DNA from: Nephrocerus scutellatus
Lineage: Eukaryota > Arthropoda > Insecta > Diptera > Pipunculidae
Reading direction: 5' to 3'
NCBI GenBank assembly: GCA_947095585.1
Contig: OX352763.1
Span: forward strand, 28,197,462 to 28,261,461
Length of the DNA stretch: 64,000 bases
The notes beneath the pieces were generated by a model. That model saw only the letters and a list, made by a program, of their open reading frames with translations. It ran no database searches and was not told the DNA's origin. Both the position numbers and the translations under genes were made by a program. Shown here piece by piece: positions 22,960 to 34,277 of the stretch (the first letter of the stretch is position 1; each line of letters begins with the position of its first letter).

Positions 22960-23335
22960 TTTTATAATGTACACACACTCAAGGGATTTCCACTCTTATA
23001 ATGCACAGCACAGCGTAGGCGTTAGGAAATTAGGGAGAGGAGAAGATGAGACGTCTATACACATGTCTCTTTAATGACAACAGGTCATACAAATGCGGAA
23101 ACACAGATTCATTACACATAACTATTGTGCGGCTAAAGGAACCCCTGAATTGGTAAGTACGCTCGAAGATAGGCCTAACGGTAGACCCGCGGGCTCGAGT
23201 TGAGGCACGGGTATTACAGATGGATTCAAGAATGGGCCGGATGCATCTGGATATTTGTTTTGAACTGCAACTAACACAGCGAAAACATACAAATATTTTG
23301 AAATAAGACAATATAATTAAACAAATCAAAATGTC
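22960..23335 (-). pseudogene. LINE-D (jockey/CR1-like) 3' end
   Basis: Same 3' terminus as 36815 (TTTTTATAATGTACACAC on the plus strand). Reads the C-terminal tail of the RT protein (FRGSFSRTIVMCNESVFPHLYDL, CSSKQISRCIRPILE). 5'-truncated, with frame breaks. Confidence 0.75.
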
Positions 23336-24400
23336 ACAGCTTTATGTATATTCAAGAATCTGACATATGACATTTAAGTTTACAGGGAGTCCATAAAACG
23401 AATTTTATGGATTTTTATGGTTGTTTATGTTCGTTAAAGTATTGACAAGTCTTCCTCTGGATTGACTGAATCTAAATAAATTTTGGTATACTTTGATAAT
23501 AAAATAAAATAAAAATATTGCACTTTTTTCAAATAACAAAAAAAAACCTTCGCTAAAATTTTGATCGTGACGTTTAGGGATATCACGAATACATTTACGC
23601 GAATTATTTTTACGAAAGGCTAGGGTTGTACCCCGTTTATATAGTCTCTATGATATTCTTGATAACTCAATTTTTGAAAAATAGCAGTGTACCTATTTTT
23701 TTTTACTTTGTCATCAACTGACATATTTTTCTGTGTAATTAATTATTAATTTTTGGAAATAAGAAACAAACGATATAAAATAGGTAGTAAATTTCAATTC
23801 GATAATTTGCATCATATTTTAAAATACATACTCCTAATAAATTCAATGCTGACTAATAATACAAAAACTAATACTGACATTGGTTCGAGCTGCAGTCTTT
23901 GCTCCTGCTTTCAGCTAGTGCAAAGTAGATACACAGATGTAAATTGAAGAAAAACAATTTAAAATCCTATTGTAGTATGCAGAAAGGCCTCACAATTTTG
24001 TGCAGTTTTAATTTTTCAAAAGAAAAAAAAACGCAACAACGGAAAGGGGCATAAAAACCAAAGCATTTTACATATTGGGGGGGGGGCGACAAGGGAAATC
24101 CAATTGCTAAAAAAAAGTGCAACAGAAAAACTTAGTAAGCAATCATCAAGCATCAAGTGAAGTGAATAGTGAATAGGCACAGTGTACATTGCAAAGTATA
24201 GCGCAGTAAAACAACTGCAGCGAAAAGCACCAACACTGCTGCAGCATGAACAGCGATCTGCTATGCACGAGCACTTAATGATTTTTGCTTTTCCACAAGC
24301 AGCGGACAGTGGAGTTGAACTGATAATGCAATTGCAGAAATTTTATAGAAAAAAAATACATATTTTCAAAAAATGGCTTATAAAGTTCTACTCTGGCTAT
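23336..24400. other. Spacer, no supported gene
   Basis: AT-rich; a G-run at 24077-24086. Short frames at 23753-23947 and 24182-24472 have no family features, and the latter runs into LINE-A DNA. Confidence 0.4.
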
Positions 24401-24404
24401 GCTA

Positions 24405-25800
24405 TTGTTGATTTGCCTGGGATGAAACCACACTGTGTGTGGACCAATTATGACTTTAGCGTCCTGTCTTGAAGGATAGAGGAGAAAATCTTATACGCGG
24501 TACTCAGCAACGATATACCACGATAATTGCTGCATTTTGTGATATCTCCCTTCTTCTGTATGGGGCACAGGATGCCTCTTCGCCAGTTGTCTGGCATCGC
24601 TTCTTCCTCCAATACTTGTACTATTATTTCATGAATTGCTTTGTGTAATGTGGGGCATCCTATTTTTATCAGTTCCGCTGGGATCCCATCTGATCCCGGG
24701 GCCTCTTTATTTTTGAGCCGATTTATCGCTTTGCTAACTTCGTCGATGCTTGGTGGCGGCAGCATAGTGTGGTCTTCGGTCATTGGTGGAGCCTCCAATT
24801 CCTCAGTTAGCTGGCCGTTTAGCAACTTATGAAAGTGCTCTTTCAATCGTTCTGAGATGCCCTTGAGATCGGCGATCAGATTACCCTCTTTGTCTTTGCT
24901 GTATGTGCAACGCCGTGTATATTGCGTTATACCGCGGACTCTTTGATAGACCTCCCCGCCTACTGCGGTCCTTGTTCTGTTTTAGTTTACGGACGAGATT
25001 CATCTCCCAGGCTGCTTTCTTTCGCCGCCCGCGTTCTATAAGATTGTTACATTGCTCGGTACGCAACATTCTTACGCTCAGTCGTTAGCTTACAGTCGTC
25101 ATCGAACCAGTCGTTCCGATCTCTACGACTACTGCCTAGCATGTAGTCAGCAGTACTAATGACAGTATTCTTAAGGCATGTCCATTTCTCTTCAACGCCC
25201 GGCATGTCAGCCGCAGGATTTACTCTCCCTGCATTAAGGGCGAGTCCTATCGCTTGACCGTAGTTGTTTCTGGTCTCTTCGTTGCGAAGCGCAGCCGTGT
25301 TGACTCGAATCTGATTCGCGGATGCTGTCTTTTTTGATGATGCAATCCGAGCTCGAAGCACCATACCAACAAGATAGTGGTCCGAGTCGACGTCATCAGG
25401 TTCGGGTTGTGGAGGCGGTTTATCAACACCTGGTCTATCTGGCTTTGTGAATATTTTTACGCGCAAACCTTGAACTATATTATTTCTTGCTGCCATCTCT
25501 ATGATTCGTTTTCCATTGTCATTAGTGTTCTCGTGTAAGCGATGGGTGCCAATGTACTGCCTGAATACTGGCTCCCCACCTATTTTGGCATTCATATCCC
25601 CAAGAATGATTTTACGTCATACCTGAGGACAGGCATGGAGTTCCCGTTCGACTGATTCAAAGAATTCTTTTTTTTCATCATCTCGAAAATCCTCTGTAGG
25701 TGCGGGAACGTTTATGGGGCTTATGTTTTTAAATTTCGTGCTGCATGCAATAGCTCTGTCGGCCGTTTGAAGGCCATAATCGCTGCTAAGGGCGGCCAAA
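24405..25800 (-). pseudogene. LINE-A copy (APE endonuclease to RT N-terminus), 3'-truncated
   Basis: Minus-strand order: endonuclease part at 25800-25450 (NVPAPTEDFRDDEK, GDMNAKIGGEPVFRQYIG with a stop between), linker (DSDHYLVGMVLRARIA, SSRRDRNDWFDDDCKL), then RT start at 24846-24448 (KEAPGSDGIPAELI, DNWRRGILCPIQKKGDITK, NYRGISLLSTAYKI). The RT core and 3' end are missing and several frame breaks exist. LINE-A elements nick DNA with an APE-type endonuclease and prime reverse transcription there; the clade is unresolved. Confidence 0.85.
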
Positions 25801-26105
25801 TAGTTGTGACCATTTTTTACTTCGATTCAATAAAATTCATCAAAAAATAAAAATTCTATGGCGTTTTGTTTTGGTAACACTTCGTGTCAGTCACCTTGTA
25901 TATTGTATATTATAACAATGGTCGAATCGAAGTGAGTAAATTTTTTGAGATTTTAAAAGAGGGTTTGCTGTTGCGGGGGCTATTGAGTCCCAAAAAAATT
26001 CGTCCAATACAACAAACGTTCGAAATGTAGATCGCAAAGGATCTGCGATGGAACTGGGAAGAACCTAAGACTGACTGGTTTCGGATTACAACAAAGGCTG
26101 TAGTG
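25801..26105. other. Short spacer
   Basis: AT-rich with no coding support. 26026-26100 reads loosely like transposase text but too weakly to call. Confidence 0.3.
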
Positions 26106-26107
26106 CT

Positions 26108-26460
26108 CAATTTTTTTATAATTCGCGCACGCGTAAATGGGTTTGCACCCTTGCTCGACTTTATGCTTGGCACAGCGTGGGCATTAAGGAAAATGAGGAG
26201 AAAAGAGAAGATGTCTATTAGCTTGTGTCTAGAATACCTGTGGATCATAGAGATGTGGAAAGACAGAGCTTGGCAAAGCATTCCACATACGTGTTATTCG
26301 GCTGATGAACGAATCTCTGAACTTAACTGTACGTCCGAAGATGGGCTTAAGGGTAAACTGATATGTATTTAAAGCGCCACGAGTATTGCGTTTGAATTCA
26401 AGGAGAGGTGGCATGCAACTGGCTATTTATCTTGAGCATAGCTGGTGGAAACCAATCTTC
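26108..26460 (-). pseudogene. LINE-D 3' end, diverged copy
   Basis: On the plus strand starts TTTTTTATAATTCGCGCACGC and GGGTTTGCACCCTT, as does 63208. The minus-strand reading gives FRDSFISRITRMWNALPSSV, the protein C-terminus typical of the family. Confidence 0.7.
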
Positions 26461-26695
26461 ATCACAGTGAACCTCTAAATTCAACATTGCACAAATCCCG
26501 CAAATGTTATTTTTACAAAAACCTACATATACATTTTGTATATGGATAATGTTCTGAGAAATTTTCTATTTTGTTGAAAACCGGACACACACTGTAAAAC
26601 AAGTGTTCACTTGTAAACCTCACATCAACCTTATGTTGTTTTTTACATATGTATTTTGTTTTGACTTTAATAATCTTGCATTGAGGTAATTAGGT
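26461..26695. other. Spacer between LINE fragments
   Basis: AT-rich, no feature recognised. Confidence 0.4.
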
Positions 26696-26701
26696 TAATA
26701 G

Positions 26702-26938
26702 TTAATGAACTCGTAAAAGGTATGCAAGAAAATACTCTTTGGTGTGTAGGAAATTCAGATATTTCCTTGCGGCTCCACTTAGGTGTGGTCTTTTTTTCCT
26801 TCTGTCTTCGAGGTCTAAGCTTGTTAGCCCGCTCCTTATGTCAGAGGTAGTAGAAGAAGTAGAGATAGAAGAAGAGGACGCATTGTCCGAGCTCCCTACA
26901 ATATAAGCAGCATTTTGTAAACACAAATAACCTAACAT
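26702..26938 (-). pseudogene. Possible LINE ORF1 (gag-like) fragment
   Basis: A 78-codon minus-strand frame with a Ser/Thr-rich start and the motif KKRPHLSGAARKYLNFL. 'LSGAAR' phrases occur in ORF1/ORF2 N-termini of R1/LOA-type LINEs. That is weak, memory-based support; it could be a chance frame. Confidence 0.3.
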
Positions 26939-27795
26939 TTTAATATTTAGTTTACTTGAGAAAAAATTTAAAACTTTTTAATTTTTATATTAGCAAATGA
27001 GTAAAGCGAATGTAAGCAGTTGATAAAGCCTGCAAATGAATACCGAAGGAATTAAAATGAATTTGTTTGGGAAAAAATATTATATTTGTTTAATCACACG
27101 TCCCTTCCTGACACCTTCTACAAAACTTAAACGAACACAAATGAATAAGTTCAAGCTACGGCTTTCATTTTAGTTTGTTTGTTTAGTTTTAACTTCGATT
27201 TGATAGAATAACTAAGCAGAAGCAAAGGCCAACAAATAGAAGAAAATTTGTTCGATCATCAGTATTTGCTTCAGTCCTCCGCCGCCTAAGTAAAATGGAA
27301 TAATGTCATGGCGGATGTGCGGTGCGGATGTACTAGACCCCCCGCTTGGAATGCGATTTTTAATTAATTTATGAATTGAAAATTGGTAGAAGTACGCGAT
27401 AAAAAATTGATGGAGAAAACAGCAAAAAGTGCTCGAACGAATACTTGCAGTAATAATTCATCTGGCCGATCGTAATTTAGCGTTTAAAGGTAACTTGTAC
27501 ACATCAAACAACAGACGGATTGAATTACTTGCCAAGTATGATCCAGTGATGAAAGACCATGTTATTAGATAACAACGGAAAGAAAATAAAGAGGTATTTA
27601 TAAAAAAATGTATAAGTTCCATGGTTCCATAACCAACCATTCCATAACATATAACAACAACATAACATAACCATAACAAAAGAATTTCGTAAATTTAAAA
27701 TAAAGCGATTTTGGTCTAAGTGAGTGAGATGGCCCGGAGTAGGGGAAAAACGAACATCTACCGGCAAGTTTCTAATTTTTTCGGGTAAGCCTGCA
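26939..27795. other. Spacer, no supported gene
   Basis: 27590-27690 holds a run of CATAACAACAACATAACC-like text. No coding frame supported. Confidence 0.4.
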
Positions 27796-27799
27796 GAAT

Positions 27800-28310
27800 A
27801 ACATCATGCCAATGGATTGGGATATCGACTCTCTAAAGCCGCGAGAAGATCGTTACAAGACTGGCAAGCTATATCCGATAGAATTATTACTACAAGATTA
27901 CAATCTGCTGTTCGACAGGTCGTATTTGTTCAAGTTTACGCACCAATGGAACAAGCCACCTCTGAAGAAAACGACAACTTTTACTTGCGTATCAATAGTT
28001 AATTAGATCAACTACGGAAGAATGACATCGTTATTTTGATGGGTGCCCTTAACGCAAAGGTAGGCAGCGACAACAGTGCGACACCAGTGATTGGAAACAT
28101 GTCATGGGAAAGCATGGCCTTGGTTCTATGAATGACAACGATGAAAGGTTTGCGGATCTATGATCTGATCGCAACCTAATCATTGGAGGCACAATTATTC
28201 CACACAAAAACATCCACAAAGATCATCGTTGCTGGACGTTAGAACCTGAAGAGCAGCAGCGACCACCACCCTTATGGTTGGCAGTGTGCGATTGAAGCTC
28301 GCGGTCCGCT
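27800..28310 (+). pseudogene. LINE endonuclease-domain fragment (LINE-B relative)
   Basis: Scattered frames give VFVQVYAPMEQATSEENDNF, then NDIVILMGALNAKVGSDN, then DRNLIIGGTIIPHKNIHKD and WTLEPEEQQ: the catalytic-core order of an APE-type endonuclease (compare IVMGDLNAKVGNDN at ~57765). Ends abruptly. Multiple stops. Confidence 0.65.
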
Positions 28311-29470
28311 CAACTAAAATTTGAATTTTATAGAAAAATCATAATTTTTTTTTACTTTAAAGCATCATAGGTCTCAAACGGATGCAGATGCAAGATTACC
28401 ACTTAGATCTTAAATACAATTACCAGTCAAATAAGACTAAGTTGGTTGCTCTCCGAAAAATATTTTGGAAGTTACAGTTTAATATTTGTGTGTATTTTGT
28501 TTCTGAACATTTTTAAACACCCTGCATCTAATAGGATATAAAAAATTGAACCCCCCCCCTCCCATACGCTTTTTTTCTTATAATGAACCAAGGAATCACC
28601 ACTTAACGGATTAACATCCCAAACCCGAACACCCTGTATATAACTTGAACTTGTATGTACATATCTGTTATTTTTAAGTATTTTTGCTTTTTAAGGTTCG
28701 TCGTCTGACAAGCTAGCAACTTAAAAGACGCACGTCAATCTTTGGAGTTTACTAGTACTTATAGTCATAAATACAAACACGAGTGCATTTTTTTCAAATA
28801 CAGGAAGCAAATCGTAAAAGAAAACTCCTAACAACAAACGACGTTTCTTCTTTGCACTTTTTGCCAAGAACTCGCTCTGTGTATTCATCAGTTCTCGTTG
28901 TGGCTAGATGCTAGAATGTACCTAAGACGCTACAGCTACAACTTGAATGGTCAGTTAAGCGTTAGAAGTCATACTGCTTGGTGGTGATGTGGTTGGTCAG
29001 TGGCAGCTGAGCTCAGGCCAGACTTGATTTCTTTTTTTTTATGGTGGAACTTAAAAAATCTTTTAAATACAATGCATGTAAGGACATTTTTGCACCGTTA
29101 CAGTCAGTAGTTGCTGGCTATAAGATACTTTGCATAGTAAACTAAATATGAAGAATTTAGTATTTTTCTTCTTTTTTTTAACAAAAAATATTGAATAGTT
29201 TTTAAAAAAAATTGACTCGTTTTAACTAAACAATTCACAATTATAAAATAATTCATAAATAAAAATTAATTCAGTCATATTGGTAATGACACGCAATATA
29301 TGATGATAACAAAATATCTAATGTTACGCCGAAAGGCACTAACCTTTTAAAAAATGCTCTCCGCAGCCTGTACCATAAACTATTTCTTGCACTATAACGT
29401 TCGACTAAGTTTTTTATGATGATAAAACAAAGGAATACACTCTAAACAAATATAATAAACGAGATAAATA
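28311..29470. other. Spacer, no supported gene
   Basis: AT-rich. 28720-29000 has moderate complexity and could be UTR-like, but no start, splice or poly(A) pattern is convincing. Confidence 0.4.
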
Positions 29471-30059
29471 TACTGTGGGACAAAAACAGGCTGGACCCCC
29501 CGTCGTCTTGTTTTGAAAGCACATTTCGGTCCAAATGTCGAACGTGATATAAGAACGCACAAATCGAAAACTTGCCAAAAAGTCCTCTACTCTTATCTAC
29601 AGACGATGTTAAACGACAAGTACTATTGTAACAAGTAGCACTGAAGAAACCCGAATCGAATTTTGTTCGCGTCTAAGTGTCAATTTTACTTAGAAGTTGT
29701 TCAATGAAATGAAATGAAATGACTCATTCAATTAACATTGATCATGAGTAGTATTTACAATAGTATTTTTTAGTATCAAAGCAGCGACTCCGTTTGGAAA
29801 ACTGAAATAATGGGTTATTTGACGTTGAATAATATCTTGGGAGATGAGATGTGGGTGGAGCGTATCGAGACTTTACAAAAATATTCAGTTTATTGGCGGT
29901 ATAAGGTGTTCGCGTCTGAAGAATTATTATAATTATCATAGTAAAGAATTTTTATAAAAAGGGTCCCAAATTATTCACTCAAAACTTTAATTTGATGAGC
30001 AGCAAAAAAAAATTCCACACCAACGACGCAGCCGATACAAATCGAATAAGCTTAACAGG

Positions 30060-30195
30060 AATTTCGATTTCTACTCGAAAAAAAGACTCCAAAAGGATCC
30101 ACAAAGAACCTTCTAACAAAACACTTACAAAAGACCCCTAAGACATGCCCCCATAAGACTCTCTAAAGACCTCCAAAAGGATCCCAATGTACAAC
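30060..30195 (+). repeat. Degenerate AAAAGACC array, locus 3
   Basis: Imperfect units such as AAAAAAGACTCC, AAAAGGATCC, AAAAGACCCC, TAAGACTCTC, shorter and more decayed than locus 1. Confidence 0.5.
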
Positions 30196-30948
30196 CAAGA
30201 TGATGAAAAGCGTTAAGTGGTTTGTGTACTGGATATTGGGTTGATCAACACTGCGTAGCGGACAGTGGAAAAATTAAATCATCATATCGCACTATCGTAA
30301 CGCTCTCAATTTTACCCCCTACTAAAGGCGCCAAAAGAAATATAATTTCCAAAACTGCTTCTGATTTGACATTTTACTAGTATCAGATATTTATATTCTA
30401 TTCCACTCCACCAAAGAATTATTACAGGTCCGGCGATCAAAGTGTTACTAACTTCAAGCTTCTATATCTGCCAAACGGCTTATGACAGCGCGCTCATATT
30501 ATAAGCATATCAATATACTCGTATGTACATCATATTTGAATGGAATATCAAAATAGAATTCAAACATAACAGTGTGATTGCACCGTTTTTGGCTGGAAAG
30601 TGACAACCTGTTTGTTAAACTGCTCCAGCATTCAAATGTGAACAGAATGTTTGTGTATCGGACCATCACACGTTACACCGATACTACATCTAACTAGCAA
30701 AAAATTTGCACGTGTGCGATAGAAGCATGCGACGGATACTGAAAATTTGACTTCAATTACAGCCCTACAAGATACAAAAAGTACAAGAGTTAACAACTGC
30801 TAAAAAGGCAGTTTAACTTGAAGAGTAGGTACGCAAACAAAATGATCGTGTATGGTTAGAGAGCAAGTCCTGCGCTGGTTTCTCTTCGCAACAAAATGAT
30901 GGTGTTTGATTAGAGAGACAGTCCAGCGCAGTTCTTCTTCGCAAACTA

Positions 30949-31190
30949 GTGTCAGCAATAACTCCAAAGAGTCGTTCTCCTCTAGTCTTTATAGATCAGG
31001 ACGTCAAGGTGAATCAAGAAGTGTACCGGGAAAAGGTATTTAATGATGCGTTGCTAGCTTGGGCATACAAAAAATTCGGTAGCAACCGCTGGATATCCCA
31101 ACAGGACTCAGCACCATCAAATAAACCTCGTTTTACACAACCATTTTTACAAAGTCACGTTCTAAATTTTATTTTATCGCAACATGACCT
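30949..31190 (+). pseudogene. mariner-type transposase fragment
   Basis: Reads SPLVFIDQDVKVNQEVYREK, LLAWAYKKFGSNRWISQQDSAP: the segment around the second catalytic Asp (QQDSAP) of mariner-superfamily transposases. The frame then drifts into unrelated text. No N-terminal HTH domain is joined to it. Confidence 0.75.
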
Positions 31191-31479
31191 TTTTAGTTCG
31201 TTTAAAAAACGTTGTAAATTAGAAAAGTTATTTTCATTCAAATAATTATTTTCTGCTTTTTAGTCTTGTGTGTGAATCGTTATGCTTTGTCAAGGTTTAT
31301 CCAGTTCTGAGCTATGTTTAAAGTGTCATGTCTCTAACTCACCGGGAAGTTAGTTTAAAATCAATTACGAAATTCCGAACAGATCATCTAAATGTAAAAA
31401 AAACTTAGTTTTTCGGCTACAAACTTTCAGTATACACACGCCACACAGTTCTTCACTATTTGATAATCATCGCCAAAAT

Positions 31480-31695
31480 ATCTGTTTTTAAGGTCGGGCT
31501 TATTTAAAAGCATCGCGTCCCACGCGGGATATCAAAACTTGCCCTTGACATTGAGCTGCTCACGAAATTTCAGGCGAAAGCTGGTTAAAAAGGACCTCAA
31601 AAAACGAGAAAATGGCGGCATTTTCAACCATCACACGCACCACATGTGAAACGCACTACACGTCACAAGCGGAATTTAAAAAATGCTATGTGGGA
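31480..31695 (+). repeat. Isolated monomers of the 127-135-bp satellite family
   Basis: Diverged text CGCGTCCCACGCGGGATATC, CACGAAATTTCAGGCGAAAG, TGGTTAAAAAGGACCTCAAA, CAACCATCACACGCACCAC and GGAATTTAAAAAATGCTAT keeps the monomer order of the main array. It ends where LINE-C begins. Confidence 0.6.
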
Positions 31696-33110
31696 TAGCA
31701 TTGTTGAGTCCTGTCAGCCAGAAAGGAGTGAAAAGGGAAACCTGTTCCCTGGTTTAACAGTGAACTTCAAAAACTTCGCAAGGTCTCACGGAAGCTTATC
31801 AATAGAGCCTTAAAAACAGATCTTGAAAGCGACTAGGAGACTTATAGGAGTAAGCATAAAGAATGTAAGGCAAAGTAAAGAAGGCTAAGCATGAGTCCTA
31901 TAGGAACTTCTGCTCCGAAATGAATGAGCTAAGAGAAACAGCAAGACCCTGCAAAATCTTTCAGAAAGACAACAGAGCCAAACTCAACTCACTCAGAAAA
32001 CCTGATGGCACTTTCACCAACTCTATGCAGGAGGTAAATGACATTATACTTCACACTCACTTCCCAGGAAGCGGAGTTCTAAGGGAGATTAAATAAATCC
32101 CTCAGGGCCGCCTGTATAAATCTACAGACTGCTCTGCATCGTTTGGATAATTGGTGTAGCAGAAATGAACTATCGAGTTTTCGACGGTCTTATTTGTACT
32201 AAAAGGTTTTACTTTGCCGTGGGGACTGAGTCATTTAGGAGTAATTCTAGATTACAAGATGATGTGGAAGATTCACCTGGAATTGAGAATATCCAAAGCT
32301 CAGTTTACATTTATTCCATGTAAAAGAGCATTTGGTAAATCATGGGGGCTGAGTCCGAAAATGGTACACTGGTTGTACTTACAGATAATCAGACCCATTC
32401 TCACCTATGCGGCAGTTGTTTGGTAGCCAAGAACTTGTCTGAAAATGGCTAAGAGGACACTAAACAAATTGCAAAGGAACGTCTGCCTGGGAACAACGAT
32501 TGCAATGCGCTCTACAAGTTGCCAACTGGGCTATCTCTAAAAAGATACAAGGACGAAACTTTGCAATTGGTAGTGACAGCCAAGCTGTTCTACTAGCACT
32601 GGAATCAGACTGTTCTAGAATGTAAGAGAAGACTGAACTCTATTTCAAGATGGAATTCCGTCACCCTTCTCTGGGTTCCGGGACATACAGGAATAAAAGG
32701 AAATGCATTTGCTGATTTACTTGCAAGAAGTGGTTCTTCCGATACTCCTATTGGTCCGAAACCAATGTTACGCTTGAGTCAGGCATGCTTAAATATTAGT
32801 ATTCGAAGATTTCTGAACGCCGAACAGGAAAAACGTTGGCACTCCATAAATACATGTAGAATTACCGAACAAAAACACCGCCAAGTTCATTTTGGGAATA
32901 TCGAGAAGGAACTGTCGGAGCTTGGTCGATTTGGTTTACTTACGGGACATAACCCGACGGAAAGTCATATGTTCAAGTTGGGAATTATATTGGATCCATT
33001 ATGTAAGTCTTGCCTGGAGGAAGAAGAAACAACTACACATTTCCTTTGTAGCTGTCCTGTCCAGGCTACGGATGAACGTTTTTGGAAGAGATAAGAGAAT
33101 AATAAAAAAA
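31690..33110 (+). pseudogene. LINE-C relative with internal deletion
   Basis: 31735-32090 reads the region before the RT (PWFNSELQKLRKVSRKLINRA, EVNDIILHTHFPG) in frames with stops. The text then jumps to the post-palm segment (SHLGVILDYKMMWKIHLE, SPKMVHWLYLQIIRPILTYA) and an RNase H/zinc tail (WVPGHTGIKGNAFADLLARS, LCKSCLEEEETTTHFLCSCP). The RT catalytic core is deleted. R1/LOA-type by RNase H plus CCHC tail. Confidence 0.8.
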
Positions 33111-33229
33111 GCTTTGAATAGTGAACTTACTGGGAACGAGTACAATGACCGAAGGTCTGAGTGCTCTGGTGTGGTTTTTCTCAGATAATCACACCAAAAC
33201 ACTAAAACTATATATGGGACTATTGCTTT

Positions 33230-34112
33230 ATTGTACTTAGATACTAATTTCAGTTCTCTAGGTCATGTGGAAGGTGGTTAAAAAGGACCTCAAAGAAGTC
33301 GAAAACAAAATTCAATCCATTACAAACGCCACACGCGTCTCACGCGGAATATAAAAAATGCTATTTTGGACTTAGATACTAATTTCAGTTCTCTAGGCCA
33401 TGTGGAAGGTGGATAATAAGGACCTCAAAGAAGTTGAAAAAAAATTCAACCCATCACAAGCGCCACACGCGTCTCAAACGGAATATAAAAAATGCTATTT
33501 TGGACTTAGATACTAATTTCAGTTCTCTAGGCCATGTGGAAGGTGGATAATAAGGACCTCAAAGAAGTCGAAAAAAAAATTCAACCCATCACAAGCGCCA
33601 CACGCGTCTCACGCGGAATATAAAAACTGCTATTTTGGACTTAGATACTAATTTCAGTTCTTTGAGTCATGTGGAAGGTGGTTAAAAAGGACCTCAGAGA
33701 AGTCGAAAAAAAATTCCACCGATCACAAACGAGTCGCACACGGAATATAAAAACTGCTATTTTGGACTTAGATACTAATTTCAGTTCTCTGAGTCATGTG
33801 GAAGGTGGTTAAAAAGGACCTCAGAGAAGTCGAAAAAAAATTCCACCGATCACAAACGAGTCGCACACGGAATATAAAAACTGCTATTTTGGACTTAGAT
33901 ACTAATTTCAGTTCTCTGAGTCATGTGGAAGGTGGTTAAAAAGGACCTCAAAGAAGTCGAAAACAAAATTCAATCACAAACGACACACGCGTCTCACGTG
34001 CAATATAAAAAAAGCTATTTTGGTCTTAGATACTAATTTCAGTTCTCTAAGTCATGTGGACGGTGGTTAAAAAGGACCTCAAAGAAGTCGAAATACAGAC
34101 AAAAAGGCGCCC
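33230..34112 (+). repeat. 127-135-bp satellite, ~6.5 monomers
   Basis: CAGTTCTCTAGG/GAG anchors at 33251, 33386, 33520, 33655, 33782, 33909 and 34040 give spacings 135, 134, 135, 127, 127 and 131. The two 127-bp monomers are shorter in the CATCACAAGCGCCACACGCG part, which reads GATCACAAACGAGTCGCACA there. Monomers contain AAAATGCTATTTTGGACTTA and GGAAGGTGGTTAAAAAGGAC. Confidence 0.9.
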
Positions 34113-34277
34113 AAGTTAAGTTATATAAAAGTATTTAAAAAATAATTTGACGTTCATAGACTACATTGACTACGAATTCACTACATGACAACAATAAACA
34201 ACACATATGAATTCTTCATCAAAAATGGAAATTTTTAATTTTTGTAACTATTCATCCCCGTTTTGTCCCACTGTGTT

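Larger units (their letters stand above)
29471..34277. mobile_element. Putative mariner-like element bounded by inverted ends, filled with other repeats
   Basis: Left end CTGTGGGACAAAAACAGG (29473) and right end, reversed, CAGTGGGACAAAACGGGG (34257-34275) form an imperfect inverted pair. A mariner transposase piece (30949-31190) lies inside. The interior also holds an AAAAGACC array, a LINE-C copy and a satellite array. The pairing may be fortuitous or two different copies. Confidence 0.35.

Noticed and set aside
26026..26100. Transposase remnant
   Set aside because: Only a few suggestive residues; below what I can support.
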